From the NCBI GenBank assembly GCA_963556145.1, contig OY744462.1, positions 620,001 through 684,000 of the forward strand: a stretch of 64,000 nt of DNA. The letters run 5' to 3'. The position numbers were made by a program, and so were the translations under genes. The DNA comes from Hygrocybe punicea (Eukaryota > Basidiomycota > Agaricomycetes > Agaricales > Hygrophoraceae). The notes under the pieces are model-generated. The model worked only from the letters and a program-made list of their open reading frames with translations. It ran no database searches and was not told the DNA's origin. This document shows, piece by piece, positions 44,111-55,929 of the stretch (position 1 is the first letter of the stretch; every line of letters begins with the position of its first letter).

Positions 44111-45019
44111 GCAGACAATTTGTCCGAGAAGGACAAAAAGAAGCCCAAGCCCAAACCCAAGTCCAGTAAGTACTTTCATTGTCTGTGATTGTCATACATG
44201 AAAACCCTTCTTCATGACAGAACGCACAATCAAGTCCAAAGCCGAGGACGACAATGACGGTGAGTTATTGAATTCCGAATATCAAAACGATAATCCAACA
44301 CATTTATTCATGTATAGACGATGTAAAGATGGAGGAAGACTTAGCCCTGGTAAAGAAGAAGCGGTCCAAGGCTCAAATGCGTATGTTGCTCACGTTGCTA
44401 TGATTAATGCACTGACATATCGCAGTTGCTGTCGAAATTGGGCCGTCGCGCGGATCCAAGAAATCAGAATCCAAAAAATTGACAGTGGAAGTTAAACCAC
44501 CCATCTCCTCCGAGCCGGTTGATGTTCCACTGGAATCCCCGAAGTTCGACGCTGTAGGAACAGAGTGGGTCGGGTTGTTGGATGTCGATCACGATGCAAT
44601 CATGCACAACGACGATGGACCTCCCAAACCAAAACAAGAGTCTCTCAGCGGTGATCACGAGGATGGCGAGATAGCAAAGAGGAGGAAGCTAGATGTCGCT
44701 TCGGAGCAAGCGGGCATTATTGCAGAGAAGCTCAAACTGGTGAAGCAACTGAAGAAGTCACCGACTCCGGGTATGTGTTTCAACATCACATGTCTGTATC
44801 TATTCCAATTCTGATCTTCTTAACGTCCTAGGATTCCGTCCCAATACGCGTGCATCGTCACGCCACCAATCATTGACCCCTGCGGAGCCCAGCGCTTTAT
44901 CAATGGACGTGGATTGGAGCAACATCGTTCCCCCCGAAATCTTACTCTCGATTCCTCCGAGCCAAACGAGGCCTTCATCTCCCGAGCCGTCGACATCCAA
45001 ACTGGATCCCAGGCCTTAA
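44111..45019 (+). CDS. Gene D: unknown protein, 3' part
   Basis: Exon 3 resumes in frame (GGA then DNLSEKDKKKPKPKPKS) to 44165 and is followed by several short exons. The product is a charged, disordered tail: KKKRSKAQ, GEIAKRRKLDVASEQ (a nuclear-localisation-like basic patch) and a final exon with DVDWSNIVPPEILLSIPP and SPEPSTSKLDPRP, stop at 45017-45019. No premature stop seen other than the LTR. Likely a nuclear protein by composition; otherwise unknown. Confidence 0.65.
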
Positions 45020-46066
45020 TTTCGGAGGAGTAAGTCCTTCTTTTTGTGGAGTATTCATTATATTTGACTAAAAAGACTTTATCCCAGTCGTTGATTTCTG
45101 GAAACATGTGCCCTCAAATGTCCTCCTCATACATCGCTACTATTAACATTTGTACAGTGTCTATATATGTATTTCTTTTTGCTCTGTCAAAAATGGCTTG
45201 TGTTACTGTATGACCATAAAAATTGAGCATGATTGTAAGCATAGATACAACATAAGGCATCAATCTTGTTGACTGAAAATCTGTTTGTCTAAAATATATC
45301 CTGGTGAATGCATTACTTTCAGTTCAGTTCATAGTACAACTACCGACTCACTCAACCTGAGAAGGACAACCTGAGATGACTTAGGTTCGGGCTAACGAAA
45401 ATTAAAATTGAATATATGTAAGAAACCAGAATCGCAAACTTTATGGACCTATTAAATGAGGATACAATGATACAAGAGTAACAAAACCCCCTCTTGTAGT
45501 GGAAGATATAGCTGTCACTCCAAGGGGAGCTATGACTATTTGGTACCGGAATAATACAGTATACTTGTGTGGGAATGATACGTACAGCTCCATAAAAATG
45601 ACAATGTATTTCTGACAAGGATGAAGAGCAATGATAATTTCCACGAATTACCAAGTAATTGTCAAATATGCACAGTTGTCAAACAGCCTGGTTGTTCAAC
45701 TTCAATACCTGTTAGTTGAGCAAGCTAGAAATAAATATCACTGAGACTCTGAAGATTAAATCCACAAAATATCTTAAAAGGGGGTATCATTGTTCTTCTC
45801 AATCGGTTTGATCAATGTCTTGTCAGCCGGACCCCTAATTAAGATCATAAGGCAGCTATTCATAGTACAGATGCATTTTTTTGGCCTGTATCAAGGTATG
45901 TCATGGGAACATGCAATGGAATATAAAAAAGTAAACACAGCTTTCTAAAGATTCAGGCACACCTTATGGTGTTTTGGGAAGAACTTATAAATAATATAAT
46001 GTCATATGATCAATCCCATTGTGTTAATTGTTATTCATGATCCAAACCACTTGACTAGTTAAATAG
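45020..46066. other. AT-rich non-coding stretch
   Basis: 3' flank of gene D and 5' flank of Helitron-2. Short minus-strand frames (for example 45352-45654) show no domain. No repeat structure recognised. Confidence 0.5.
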
Positions 46067-46433
46067 ATGTGCGGGTGGTGTTTCCTCTTACTGTCACAAA
46101 TCCTCATGAATCCCCACAAAATCATCCGTGTCTGCATTGCAGCTTTGACTTATCTACATTTCCTTGCAAATGCAACATTATTTCCACAACTATGCCAAGA
46201 CCAACTTATGTATATCTCTCCTGAACCAATTTCCTGTCCTGTGATATCGACCTTGACCCAATAATTGGGTGTTTTTCAAAGAAAACTCATAGAACATGAG
46301 TTGGCCCCAGATCAGGGTGATGCAACAATATTGATGCAAATAAATGCAACACTATATGTAAAGATCATTGGAATAACAAAAGAAACAAAAGATAACTTGA
46401 CAGTCAATCCATTATTCATTTGGACTACATTTA
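46067..46433 (+). pseudogene. Helitron-2 5' leader ORF
   Basis: Hydrophobic N-terminus (MNPHKIIRVCIAALTYLHFLA) then TAA at 46262-46264; the same phase continues through ELAPDQGDATILMQINATLY to the MITE at 46434. Removing the MITE with one TA joins IWTTF in frame to the 47248-50183 frame. So this is the true upstream part of the Helitron-2 protein, broken by one stop and one insert. Confidence 0.6.
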
Positions 46434-47245
46434 CAGCCGTTTGTAATGATCTTGGCACTTTTTGAAAAATTTTGATTAAAAGAAATGATATGGACTTGGT
46501 GAAAATTTCTGTGCTCTACCTAGTATCTCATGAAATACTGCATGGATTAACATGGTTATAGAGGGAAAGTTGTACTGTTTCTTAAGGGCTATCCACTTCT
46601 ATAATTACATTTGGACAATATTTAGTATTTGGTGACTTGTAGATGAAACAAAAGGTAAACCAGTACTTTTTGACACCCAAAATGACATTGTCAAATTATG
46701 GCATCAAATGAGCTCCTATGAAAAAGATTGTGGAGAGAAAATTGTTCACTTTTTCAAGGGCTAAAAGTACATATACCGTGTTTTTCTTTATTTTTGTCCT
46801 TTGAGGCAATATTTCATTTGTGCTATGTTTGTCCATGTTACGCTTGAAATGCCACAAGAATCATGATTACAAGCTCATAGGACAAAAATAAAGAAAAACA
46901 CGGTATATGTACTTTTAGCCCTTGAAAAAGTGAACAATTTTCTCTCCACAATCTTTTTCATAGGAGCTCATTTGATGCCATAATTTGACAATGTCATTTT
47001 GGGTGTCAAAAAGTACTGGTTTACCTTTTGTTTCATCTACAAGTCACCAAATACTAAATATTGTCCAAATGTAATTATAGAAGTGGATAGCCCTTAAGAA
47101 ACAGTACAACTTTCCCTCTATAACCATGTTAATCCATGCAGTATTTCATGAGATACTAGGTAGAGCACAGAAATTTTCACCAAGTCCATATCATTTCTTT
47201 TAATCAAAATTTTTCAAAAAGTGCCAAGATCATTACAAACGGCTG
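46434..47245. mobile_element. long palindromic MITE, 812 bp
   Basis: Same family as 12831-14386. Ends CAGCCGTTTGTAATGATCTT, arms of nearly 400 bp, TA on both sides (46432-46433, 47246-47247). No ORF. Confidence 0.92.
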
Positions 47246-47247
47246 TA

Positions 47248-50200
47248 AAAATAGCGCCTTCAAAATGCGAATATGTTCTATTCAATATGCCAGAACATAT
47301 TTCTTACCTCCTAAATATCTCTTTGCTTTGTATTGTCTTCTCAAACCTATCACTGTCCAATGTCGTTGTAAAATGATCAAAGCATTGCTCATGCGATCGC
47401 TATTGAGACGACATGATTTCAAATCATATTTATTTCATTGTATTACTAGCTTTCTATCACATGCAACGTTGCTGTGGACCACACTATGTTTCATAATATG
47501 GCATAGGCGTTCAAACATAATTGTGTTCAATTTGAAGTTATTCAGAAACTTGTTGAAATCTTTATATATAAATTTCGTTCATAGATATGACTACATTGGT
47601 GGTGGTAAACGAATACCAACATTCAAGTTTAGCTTTCTTCAATCTTTCATGCTACCATCTAATAATATCAACCATAATTCTGACATATTATTCGAATATG
47701 TGGGGCATATTGATGAACAAACAGCCAACACTTTATATGAAGATAGAAAAAAATATGCATGTGTTAAAATGCCTTTACATGAACTTCTGCCAAATTTGAC
47801 AGTGAAGGATATTGGTGAAATAACAACAATACATGGTATATATTTGTCAAAGACATTACGAAGATTACATGGACAAGATCTATCTGTGGCATTAATGAGG
47901 CATAATTGTTCAGCTTGTGATACTCATGTTTCTATTTTTCATGTGCATGATATTAAATCAAATAAAGATAAGTGTAAAGAGTGGTACAAAAGACAACAAA
48001 TGACAGAAACATATGAGTGCGAAACAGAAGAAACTCAGACTAAAATGAAAGAAGAATTGGACAAGTCAGATGAGCAATCATTTCCTCCTCCTCCACCATC
48101 TATTGAATTGAAGGAAACCATAATCAGCAACTGGTGCAGAGATACATCACCTGAATGTTTTCAAGAAAGTGGGTGTGCCGTGTGCGGTCAATTGGTTGCA
48201 TTGAAGAACATGTCTTTATTGTCAAAGACAAAGGTTAATCTGAAAATATTAACTAGAGAAAATATGGGAATCACAAGATGTGAACGATATCATTGTTCTG
48301 ATCCAATAGAGGATATCAAAGGTCCAGTGCTAGATGACACATGTAAATGGATATGCAAACCATGTGTGCTTAGTCTGAATAAAGGCCAAACTCTCAAATA
48401 TGCTTTGGCGAATGGACTTTGGATGGGAAGAATTCCTGCACAACTTCAAAATCTAACATTTGCTGAACAACTTTTGATTGCCCGTGTTCGTCACAACAAA
48501 TGTATTGTTCGTGTCTCCTCTGGGATGCATAAAATGAAAGCAAATGCCATCATGTTTCAAAACCCAACACCAAAGATATATCAACGGTTGCCTCCAACAA
48601 TTAAAGAACTTGATGAAGTGCTAGTCTTTATTTTCATTGGTCCTGCCAGACCAACTCCAGAAGACATGGAGCGAACACCTTTATTGGTTCGCCAAAGGCG
48701 AGTTTCTGCAGCTTTAGAATGGCTGAAATTGAATCACATGGATTACTATGATTTAGATATCTCCTATGAAAATCTAGCACAATATCCAGATCATGGAATT
48801 CCTGTTGTGGTTGCATATCGACCAGCAGACACAAATAAGGAACCGGAAGCCACTAGTGCATTTGACAATGAAGTGGAAGATGGTGTTGAAGATGGGCCTT
48901 GTCCCTTTGTTGTTAGTGGTGTAACTGGCGAAGATCTAGATATTACAAGTCCAAAAGCATTAATAGCTAGAGCCACCAAGCACTTGATAGATGACCATGG
49001 TGGTGTTCTTGCCATAAGCCATGCTAGAAATCCAGAATCATTCTTTAATAATCCTCAATTATATCCTATGATGTTCCCCTGCCTATTTCCATATGGCTTG
49101 GGTGGTATTAGCAGCATAGACAAGGATGTTTTAAGCATCAGTGATATGATGCACAAAAGACATCTCCTGATGTACCATGACAAAAGATTTCAAACCGATC
49201 CCTATTTTCCATTGATCGCATTCAATCAAGAACAAATCAAAGACAGTACAACCGGAGGATATTTGTTGACTAACAAACATAATTTCAACGATATTGCAGA
49301 TCGCCTGATGAATATCAATACAGCTGTTTTGGATGACCTCTCTAAAAGATTGTCTAGAGGTGATAGAGTCAAACCAGATACATCGGAAGAGAAAGCATGC
49401 TATAAACTCATTTCTGATCTGGATCACGTAGCTGGTCAGGTCAAAGGTTCAATTACTAACAAGAAATACATGCGAAATGAGATTTGGTCTCTGATATCCT
49501 ATATTGGTGCTCCAACTTGGTTTATCACTTTTGCACCTGCAGACATCAATCACCCACTATGCTTATATTATGCTGACAACAAAGAAAAGTTTTATCCTAA
49601 ACTACGTCTACCCCAGGATTGTTACAAACTAATTGCAAACAATCCAGTTGCTGGAGCCCGCTTCTTTCACTTTACTACTGAAATGTTCATCAAACATATA
49701 TTAGGAATAAATGAATCTCATCCTGGCCTGTATGGAAACACATCAGGTTATTATACAATGGTAGAGGAACAAGGACGTCTTACCTTGCATCTTCATATGC
49801 TGTTGTGGATAAAGGGATGTCTTACACCTCAGGAAATACGTGACAAAATTATGGGTGAAAATTCTGACTTTCAGAAAAGATTAGTGGAATACTTGGAAAG
49901 TTTGTGTGTAGGACAATTCATGACAGGTTCTAAAGATGAGGTATCACAGAAAATGGAACAGACAATGTCGAAACCTGAATATCAACTACCAACATGTGTC
50001 ATGCCAGATCCACCATCATATAATTGTTCCATGAATTGTCAATATCACAACAAAAGATCAACATGGTGGCAAAGGTTTCAAGATGTAGTAGATGATCTTT
50101 TATTGCGATTAAATGTACATAACAGGCATGATGGCAAAAAAAAGCCATACTGTCTTAATTCGAAAGGTGAATGTAAACGATGATTTCCCCGTGATATCTT

Positions 50201-50763
50201 TCAACAAACTTTTGTAGAACCTAACACTGGTGCTCTCAACCTCAAGCATGGTGAACCTTGGATGAACACGGTGACACCTGAAGTTACATATATGCTACGA
50301 TGCAATTCTGATGTGACCAGCTTATTATCAGGTACTGCTATAAAGGCCATAGTTGCATACATAACAGATTATATTACAAAATTCTCCTTGAAGACCTATA
50401 GCATTTTTGAAGTGATAAAAAGTATTTTTGATAAGAATTCCGAAATGATTGGTGGCGACCTGAAAAGAAAAGACAAAGTCAGAAAGCTGTTTACACAAAT
50501 AGTCAATTCACTCACCTCCAAAATGGAAATTGGTGCTCCAATGGCTTCATTATATGTCCTTGGAAATCCTGATCACTACACCAGTCATAAATTCGTGCCA
50601 TTCTTTTGGAGATCTTATGTTAAAGAGGTTATCAGTGCATGGTCTGATGAAGAAATTGCTAATATATGTGAAGACCAAAATAATGCACAAAAGGTTGTTA
50701 TTGGTAAGAATAATGGTGCAACATTGGACTTTCCAAAGTAAATAATTATACATACCTAGCGGT
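47248..50763 (+). pseudogene. Helitron-2 Rep protein, helicase missing
   Basis: Helitron transposase N-terminal two thirds. Order: membrane-like segments (LLWTTLCFIIW), a SAP-like block (LTVKDIGEITTIHGIYLSKT, then HNCSACDTHVSIF), zinc-finger-like GCAVCGQL and CKPCVLSL, the conserved VRHNKCIVRVSSGMHKM block, and Rep with WFITFAPADINHPL and the HUH motif LHLHMLLWIKG. TGA at 50181-50183 splits it where CGA fits, and the same frame continues with PEVTYMLRCNSDV and YITDYITK, the two-tyrosine motif. A shift near 50740 precedes loss of homology at a copia-type LTR. The PIF1-like helicase is absent. Confidence 0.85.
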
Positions 50764-51275
50764 TGTAACGAAGACACCTTAGTAACCCCTCCACTCTTAT
50801 CACAATCTCATAAAGAAACCTTACTCCTGAACAAATCTCACGAGTTCCTAATCGAATCCTTGTGCAATAACACCCATCCCATGCTTGAAGCACCTAATCG
50901 CCGGATCGGAAAGACCTTTGCAACCCGCCAACATGTAACCATTTAACTGAGCCGAGTAACACGACCCCTAGTCGTGACAAGTACATGTAAGGAATGGGTT
51001 GCGCAGATATGAGTGGTTAGGCTCTGATGATACTTAGAGCTATACTTAGAGTATCAAAATGGATAGAAGAAGTCCAGTGTATAGCTGGTGTAACCAATGT
51101 TCAACTATCCAGAACATTGGTATGCTAATTATATACATGTAGGAATGGAATAAACCAAATAGAATGATATGGAATCAACCAAACAACTGATTAATCAGTC
51201 CAGACCGATGACAAAGAAGAAATGATCAAGACCAACAAATAACAATGTACAATAATGAGATTACCATTTCCAACA
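50764..51275 (-). mobile_element. solo copia-type LTR, 512 bp
   Basis: In sense, TGTTGGAAATGGTAATC to CTTCGTTACA. Its first ~215 bp match the LTR at 6664-6951. No internal domain and no clear 5-bp duplication (flanks GCGGT and GTACA), so a deletion or ectopic recombination may have joined unrelated flanks. It truncates Helitron-2. Confidence 0.8.
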
Positions 51276-51717
51276 GTACAGTATTCAATGGCACCATTGA
51301 ACACAACAATTAACCTAAAATGCCACAGGTGGCCAATTTATCTTGAACAAAATCTGAGTAGACAGAAAGTGGCTCATATATTTAAACCCTCCTCTCATAC
51401 CAATTTTTCAAGGGGATCCAGTAATATTTGAATGTTTTATGATCAAAACATTGGTGTTTAAAGAAGTGAACAGATTTCTCCCTAAAGGGTGAATATTATT
51501 AACTTGCTAATTTTATTGATACTCCTGAATAAAAATTCATATCCAGATAGGTTCAGATAATGCACAGAAGAAATTAGAATATCTTTTTGCAGTAGAAATT
51601 GGTACAGAATCAGGGTGTTCAAGGGACTGGTAGTGTTCAAAGGAGCCATTGAACACTGGAAACCACCAGTTGAAACTTGCAAATGCTAATACAATAATAA
51701 TAGTTAATTACTGCTAT
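51276..51717. other. non-coding stretch
   Basis: AT-rich; 'ccattgaacac' occurs twice (about 51293 and 51646) and once as 'gtgttcaa', hinting at an old terminal repeat. No gene seen and no sign of the Helitron helicase. Confidence 0.4.
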
Positions 51718-52555
51718 TTGAGCGGCACATTTTCAAGTTCTATTAATTTTCTATTGCTTATTCACAAATATTAACAGTATATCAGTATTACTGTTATTTG
51801 CGGAACTTAGGGCACATGTGAGAAATTTCCAAAAAAACACATGTTTGGTAAATCTACAATAACTCCCTCAGTTTTCAACTTTATATTGCAAACATAGATT
51901 CCATTGCAATCTGCTTCAAAATCTGCATTCAGCCCTCTATTCACATTTTTATTATACCTATTATTTCTTTGCTTTGAAATATGGGCATCTTGGCATGCAA
52001 AACTCAAATACACACCTTAGAATACCTGTAGAAATTCTAGAAAAATTCCATGTTGTATCTATGGCATATTTATAGTCAACAGTGTATTTTTTAAAATTAT
52101 TTATTGTCTGTGTCACTCTGTAAATTATTTTATTTTGATGAGATACTGCATATTTTTATTCACAGACCACAAATAATAGAATAAAATATACTGTTGACTA
52201 GACATATGCCATAGATACAACATGGAATTTTTCTGGAATTTCTGCAGGTATTCTGAGGTGTGTATTTGTGTTTTTCATGCCAAGATGCCCATATTTCAAA
52301 GCAAAGAAATAATAGGTATAATAAAAATGTGAATAGAGGGTTGAATGCAGATTTTGAAGCAGATTGCAATGGAATCTATGTTTGCAATATAAAGTTGAAA
52401 ACTGAGGGAGTTATTGTAGATTTACCAAACATGTGTTTTTTTGGAAATTTCTCACATGTGCCCTAAGTTCCGCAAATAACAGTAATACTGATATACTGTT
52501 AATATTTGTGAATAAGCAATAGAAAATTAATAGAACTTGAAAATGTGCCGCTCAA
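51718..52555. mobile_element. foldback element, 838 bp
   Basis: Inverted repeat with arms of about 390 bp starting TTGAGCGGCACATTTTCAAG; the loop is near 52080-52190. The same 68-codon frame is readable on opposite strands (51807-52013 and 52260-52466) simply because the arms match. Its right edge touches the GC-rich satellite. No target duplication recognised. Confidence 0.88.
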
Positions 52556-54090
52556 TGGGAACCAGGCACACTGGGCCAATTCCATCCAACCTGGTGTGGC
52601 CAAAAGCTGGGCAGGAAGGTGTTTGGCGGGTTAGTGGTTTGGCACATGGCAGCTATGCGGGGGACCAGGACACCACGCCCGCTTGTATGCAGCCGAAATG
52701 AGGCACCATGAGTGTATTCCAGCCGGATGGGGGAGGGCAGGTCCAGGGGTGGCACATGGTGGTGATATGAAGGATTAGGATGCCCTGGCTGCTCATCTTC
52801 AATGGGGACGAGGCACCGTGGGTCTATTCCAGGCAAATGTAGTCGAAAATGGTAGGGGAGGTTTCTTGGGTGGTAAAAAAAGTGGTGGGGCACATGGCGA
52901 CATTGGGCCCCTGACCACTTGTACCCAATGGGAAGAGGCACTGAGGGTTTATACTAACAGGGCATGGCCAACAACCATGTGGGAAGGTGTCTGGGGTGTA
53001 CAAAGGCAGGGGTGGGTGGTTGAGGCACATAGCAGCGATGTGATGAATTAGGACATCATGGATGCTCATTTTCACTGGAAATGAGGCGCCGTGCGTCGAT
53101 TCCACCTGGGCATGGCCAAAAATTGTCCGGGAGGGTGTGCCTGGGTGTATAGAAACAGGGTGGGTGGTTGGGTGCATGGTGGCGATGCACAACGATTAAG
53201 ACCCCACCACTGCCTGTGCTTGGCCACAAACCAGTGAAAAAATAGGGGGATGGGTGCTTGAGTCCGGGGGTGCTTGGGCACTGGCCAACAACAGGTGAGA
53301 CTGGGACCCCCTCCTGATGCCTCGTTTTCTACGTGAACCAGGTGTGGGTGGCATATACAAGTTGGGGCTGGTCAAAAATGGTGTGGAGTGGTGTGTCCTG
53401 GGTGGAAAACAGTTGGGGGTGTGGTGCTTAGGCACTGGGTGAAAACAGATGGGAGTGGGACACCCCAAAGTCTCATTTTCTACATGAACGAGGCGTGGGG
53501 GGCATATCGAGCTGGGGGTGGTCAAAAACGGCATGGGGTGGCGTGTCCTGGGTGTAACAGAGTCGGGGGGTGATGCTTGGCACGTAATGGTGATGCGAGG
53601 GATTGGGGCCCCATGGCCACTTGATTGTAATGGGAACGACGTGCCGTGGTTGTTTTCCAGCCAGGCGTGGCCAAGAACTGTGAGGGGAGGTGTGTTTGGG
53701 GTGACAAAAAAGAGGGGTGAGTGGTTGGGCACAGATGGTGGCAGCACAAGGGTTCAGGGCCCGCGGCCACTTGTTTTCAATGGGAATGATGTGCCGTGGG
53801 TGTATTCCAACCAGGTGTGGCCAAAAATGTGGGAGGGTGTGTTTAGGGTGTAAAAAAACTGGGTGTGGTGGTGGGGGCACAGATGGCGGCAGCACAAGCT
53901 CCTGAGACCCCCCAAGCCCTCATTTTCAATGTGAACGAGGTGCGGGGGGCATACATGAGCCGGGGGTGGTCAAAAACAAGCAGGGTGGGGTGGCCTGATG
54001 GGCAGAAACAGGGTGGGTGGGGCGGTTGGGCAGATGGTGAGGTCCTGAGACCCCCCGGCCCCTCATTTTCAATGCGGATGAGGTGCGGGG
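52556..54090. repeat. GC-rich degenerate satellite
   Basis: About eleven units of roughly 110-150 bp built around 'gaggcaccgtgggtgtattcca', 'tggccaaaaa', 'gtgtctggggtg' and 'tggttgggcacatgg'. Unit anchors are visible near 52562, 52699, 52809, 52935, 53081, 53339, 53489, 53638, 53788, 53937 and 54079. Long frames on both strands are repeat translations, not genes. Confidence 0.85.
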
Positions 54091-54425
54091 GGTGCAGACA
54101 TCATTATTAGACCAAAGCAAATAAAACTACATGCTTACCTTTCTACCACCCCCATGATCATGCTATTGAGCAACTGAAGGTTGCACTCATCTGAGCTCAA
54201 ATGGTCTGACTGTGCATTTCAGACTCTGCTCGAATTTCAGCCACAAGTCTGAACCACCCTTGCTTGTTTGCATCTTAGAAATTCAGATATGACATTTCAC
54301 AGCTGCTTTCAGTGGACAAAGGTGTACCATACATACAAGAGAATATAGCTAGAGTGAGCATGAGCTGCCCAGGCCCTGATTCATGTAAATAGTCCTGTCA
54401 CAAATGTATAACCAGCAACAACTAT
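54091..54425. other. flank of the small gene
   Basis: No repeat or gene recognised; it forms the 3' flank of the minus-strand gene at 54426-54814. Confidence 0.4.
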
Positions 54426-54814
54426 TTAAAACAGTAGAGTGACTCGGACCTCATATTGGTCCACCACAATCACAGGTGCTCCAGTAATAGGCTCGTGATC
54501 AAACTGGATGTCAAATGATCTTAGTGGTGTGCCAATAAACCCAAGCCGTGAGTGTACCTTGTAAGCAGAAAAGCCATAATTGCCTGGTGTGATTGGCACA
54601 GGACCCTTGCCCTATAACAAAAGATACACAACTTGTCAGGTGCCAAGATGTCATGAGTCAGAAGTGCGATACTCACGACAGGGAGATTGTATTGTAAAAC
54701 TCCAGTGCATGGAATCCAGTGAGAAAATAGATCTTCCCCGACAGTGTGAGAAGGATGAGCATTGATGAGAGGAAAATTAGGACATTGAGTTGACATGGGG
54801 AAGTTGGTATACAT
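54426..54814 (-). CDS. small two-exon gene or gene fragment
   Basis: Exon 1 54814-54677 starts MYTNFPMSTQCPNFPLINAH; exon 2 54611-54426 reads GKGPVPITPGNYGFSAYKVH and LRSFDIQFDHEPITGAPVI, ending VTLLF stop. The 65-nt intron has GTGAGT and TTATAG ends and phase 0, and the joined frame is open for 107 residues. The fully coding look on both sides of a clean intron argues that it is real, perhaps the tail of a longer gene whose 5' exons are lost. No family recognised. Confidence 0.55.
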
Positions 54815-55929
54815 ATGTGAGGAAAGGAAGGTGCTGACACTGGGGTAAAATAGTAGAATTGTGCATTCTTATAGGGTATAACATGGGTTCGGGTTTACCT
54901 GAGGGTTTCCTATAACAGGTGCTGTGGTTCCAGGTATGGGTTGCTGAATTGGCACCCCAGGCAATACCATACCCGAAACCATGGGTCTCCGGGTTTCATG
55001 GGTTCCCACGCCTTACTTCGATGAACCTCAATTCCCTGTCATCCTGTTTCATTGCTCTCTGTTGATGGGTTTCTATGGGTCCAATTCATTCAGCTTCATC
55101 AATCATGCCCCGCCCTTCCATTTCCCAAAATCCCATCTGCAAATCCCATTTAATATTCATTTTGATGTCATTACTCATTGCAACATGCTCATGGATCCAT
55201 CCAGTTTCTCAAGCAGTAGTTTTTTCTCTCTGTGGATCAGTCCAATCTCTGTGTGTATAAAGTCTCCTCCTTTTTCTCTATCTAACCTGTCTCCCATATC
55301 TCTTACCCACCATGCCCACCACCAAAAAGACTGCCAAAAAGACCTCTTCTGAATCCACATCTGCTAAACGTGCTCAAAATAGCATTACCACATTTTATTT
55401 TACAGTATTACACCAGTTGTTGTATCTATACTCATTTCCTTTGCATAAACCAGCTCACAGGTGGTCCAAATTATGCCAGATCCACTCCATAACTTTTTTT
55501 CCAGCAGGACAGTCCCCATGACATCCTCCTTGACAATCTGGTGACAGTCTATGCAGTGTGCAAGTCAATAGAGGCTCTGAATTCTGGAATAAAACAGGAT
55601 TTTGAACTCAGTTGCTATATTGGGACACATTTTTTGCTCAGTCCCTGAAGAATAAATCAATGAATCATCAAACTAACTGGAAACCCGGTGTATAAGAACG
55701 AGTTTTTCATAAATGGAAGAACTCATAATAAAGAACAAGTGTTTTAATATATTGAAAAAACACGTAATTTTTGACTTTGATGTCTATAAAAAGAATGTTA
55801 TGTCAGCATTGGACCCAGAATGGTACAAGCTTACAAGTTCTTCCATTTATAGAAGACTTGAGTCTAGGATATATGGCAGTTTGTCAGTAATTAATTAATT
55901 AACATTTGAAATCAACTATAGAGCCAAAT
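54815..55929. other. mixed relic region
   Basis: 55608-55720 repeats 7551-7660. A hairpin has arms ATAAATGGAAGAACT / AGTTCTTCCATTTAT (55710-55855). The remainder up to 55250 has no recognised feature apart from the promoter-like block listed next. Confidence 0.45.
55250..55521 (+). pseudogene. promoter and 5' exon of a lost gene
   Basis: TATAAAG near 55257 and a pyrimidine-rich leader precede CCACCATGCCC, a good fungal start context at 55312. The frame opens MPTTKKTAKKTSSESTSAKR, a basic disordered start like that of gene B, then loses protein-like character after about 70 codons. Most likely a decapitated gene copy; weak evidence. Confidence 0.35.

Noticed and set aside
51807..52466. Two identical 68-codon proteins on opposite strands
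   Set aside because: They are the two arms of one foldback element read in opposite directions.
52552..54110. Long frames on both strands of the GC-rich satellite
   Set aside because: Translations of a tandem repeat; all frames are open because of composition.
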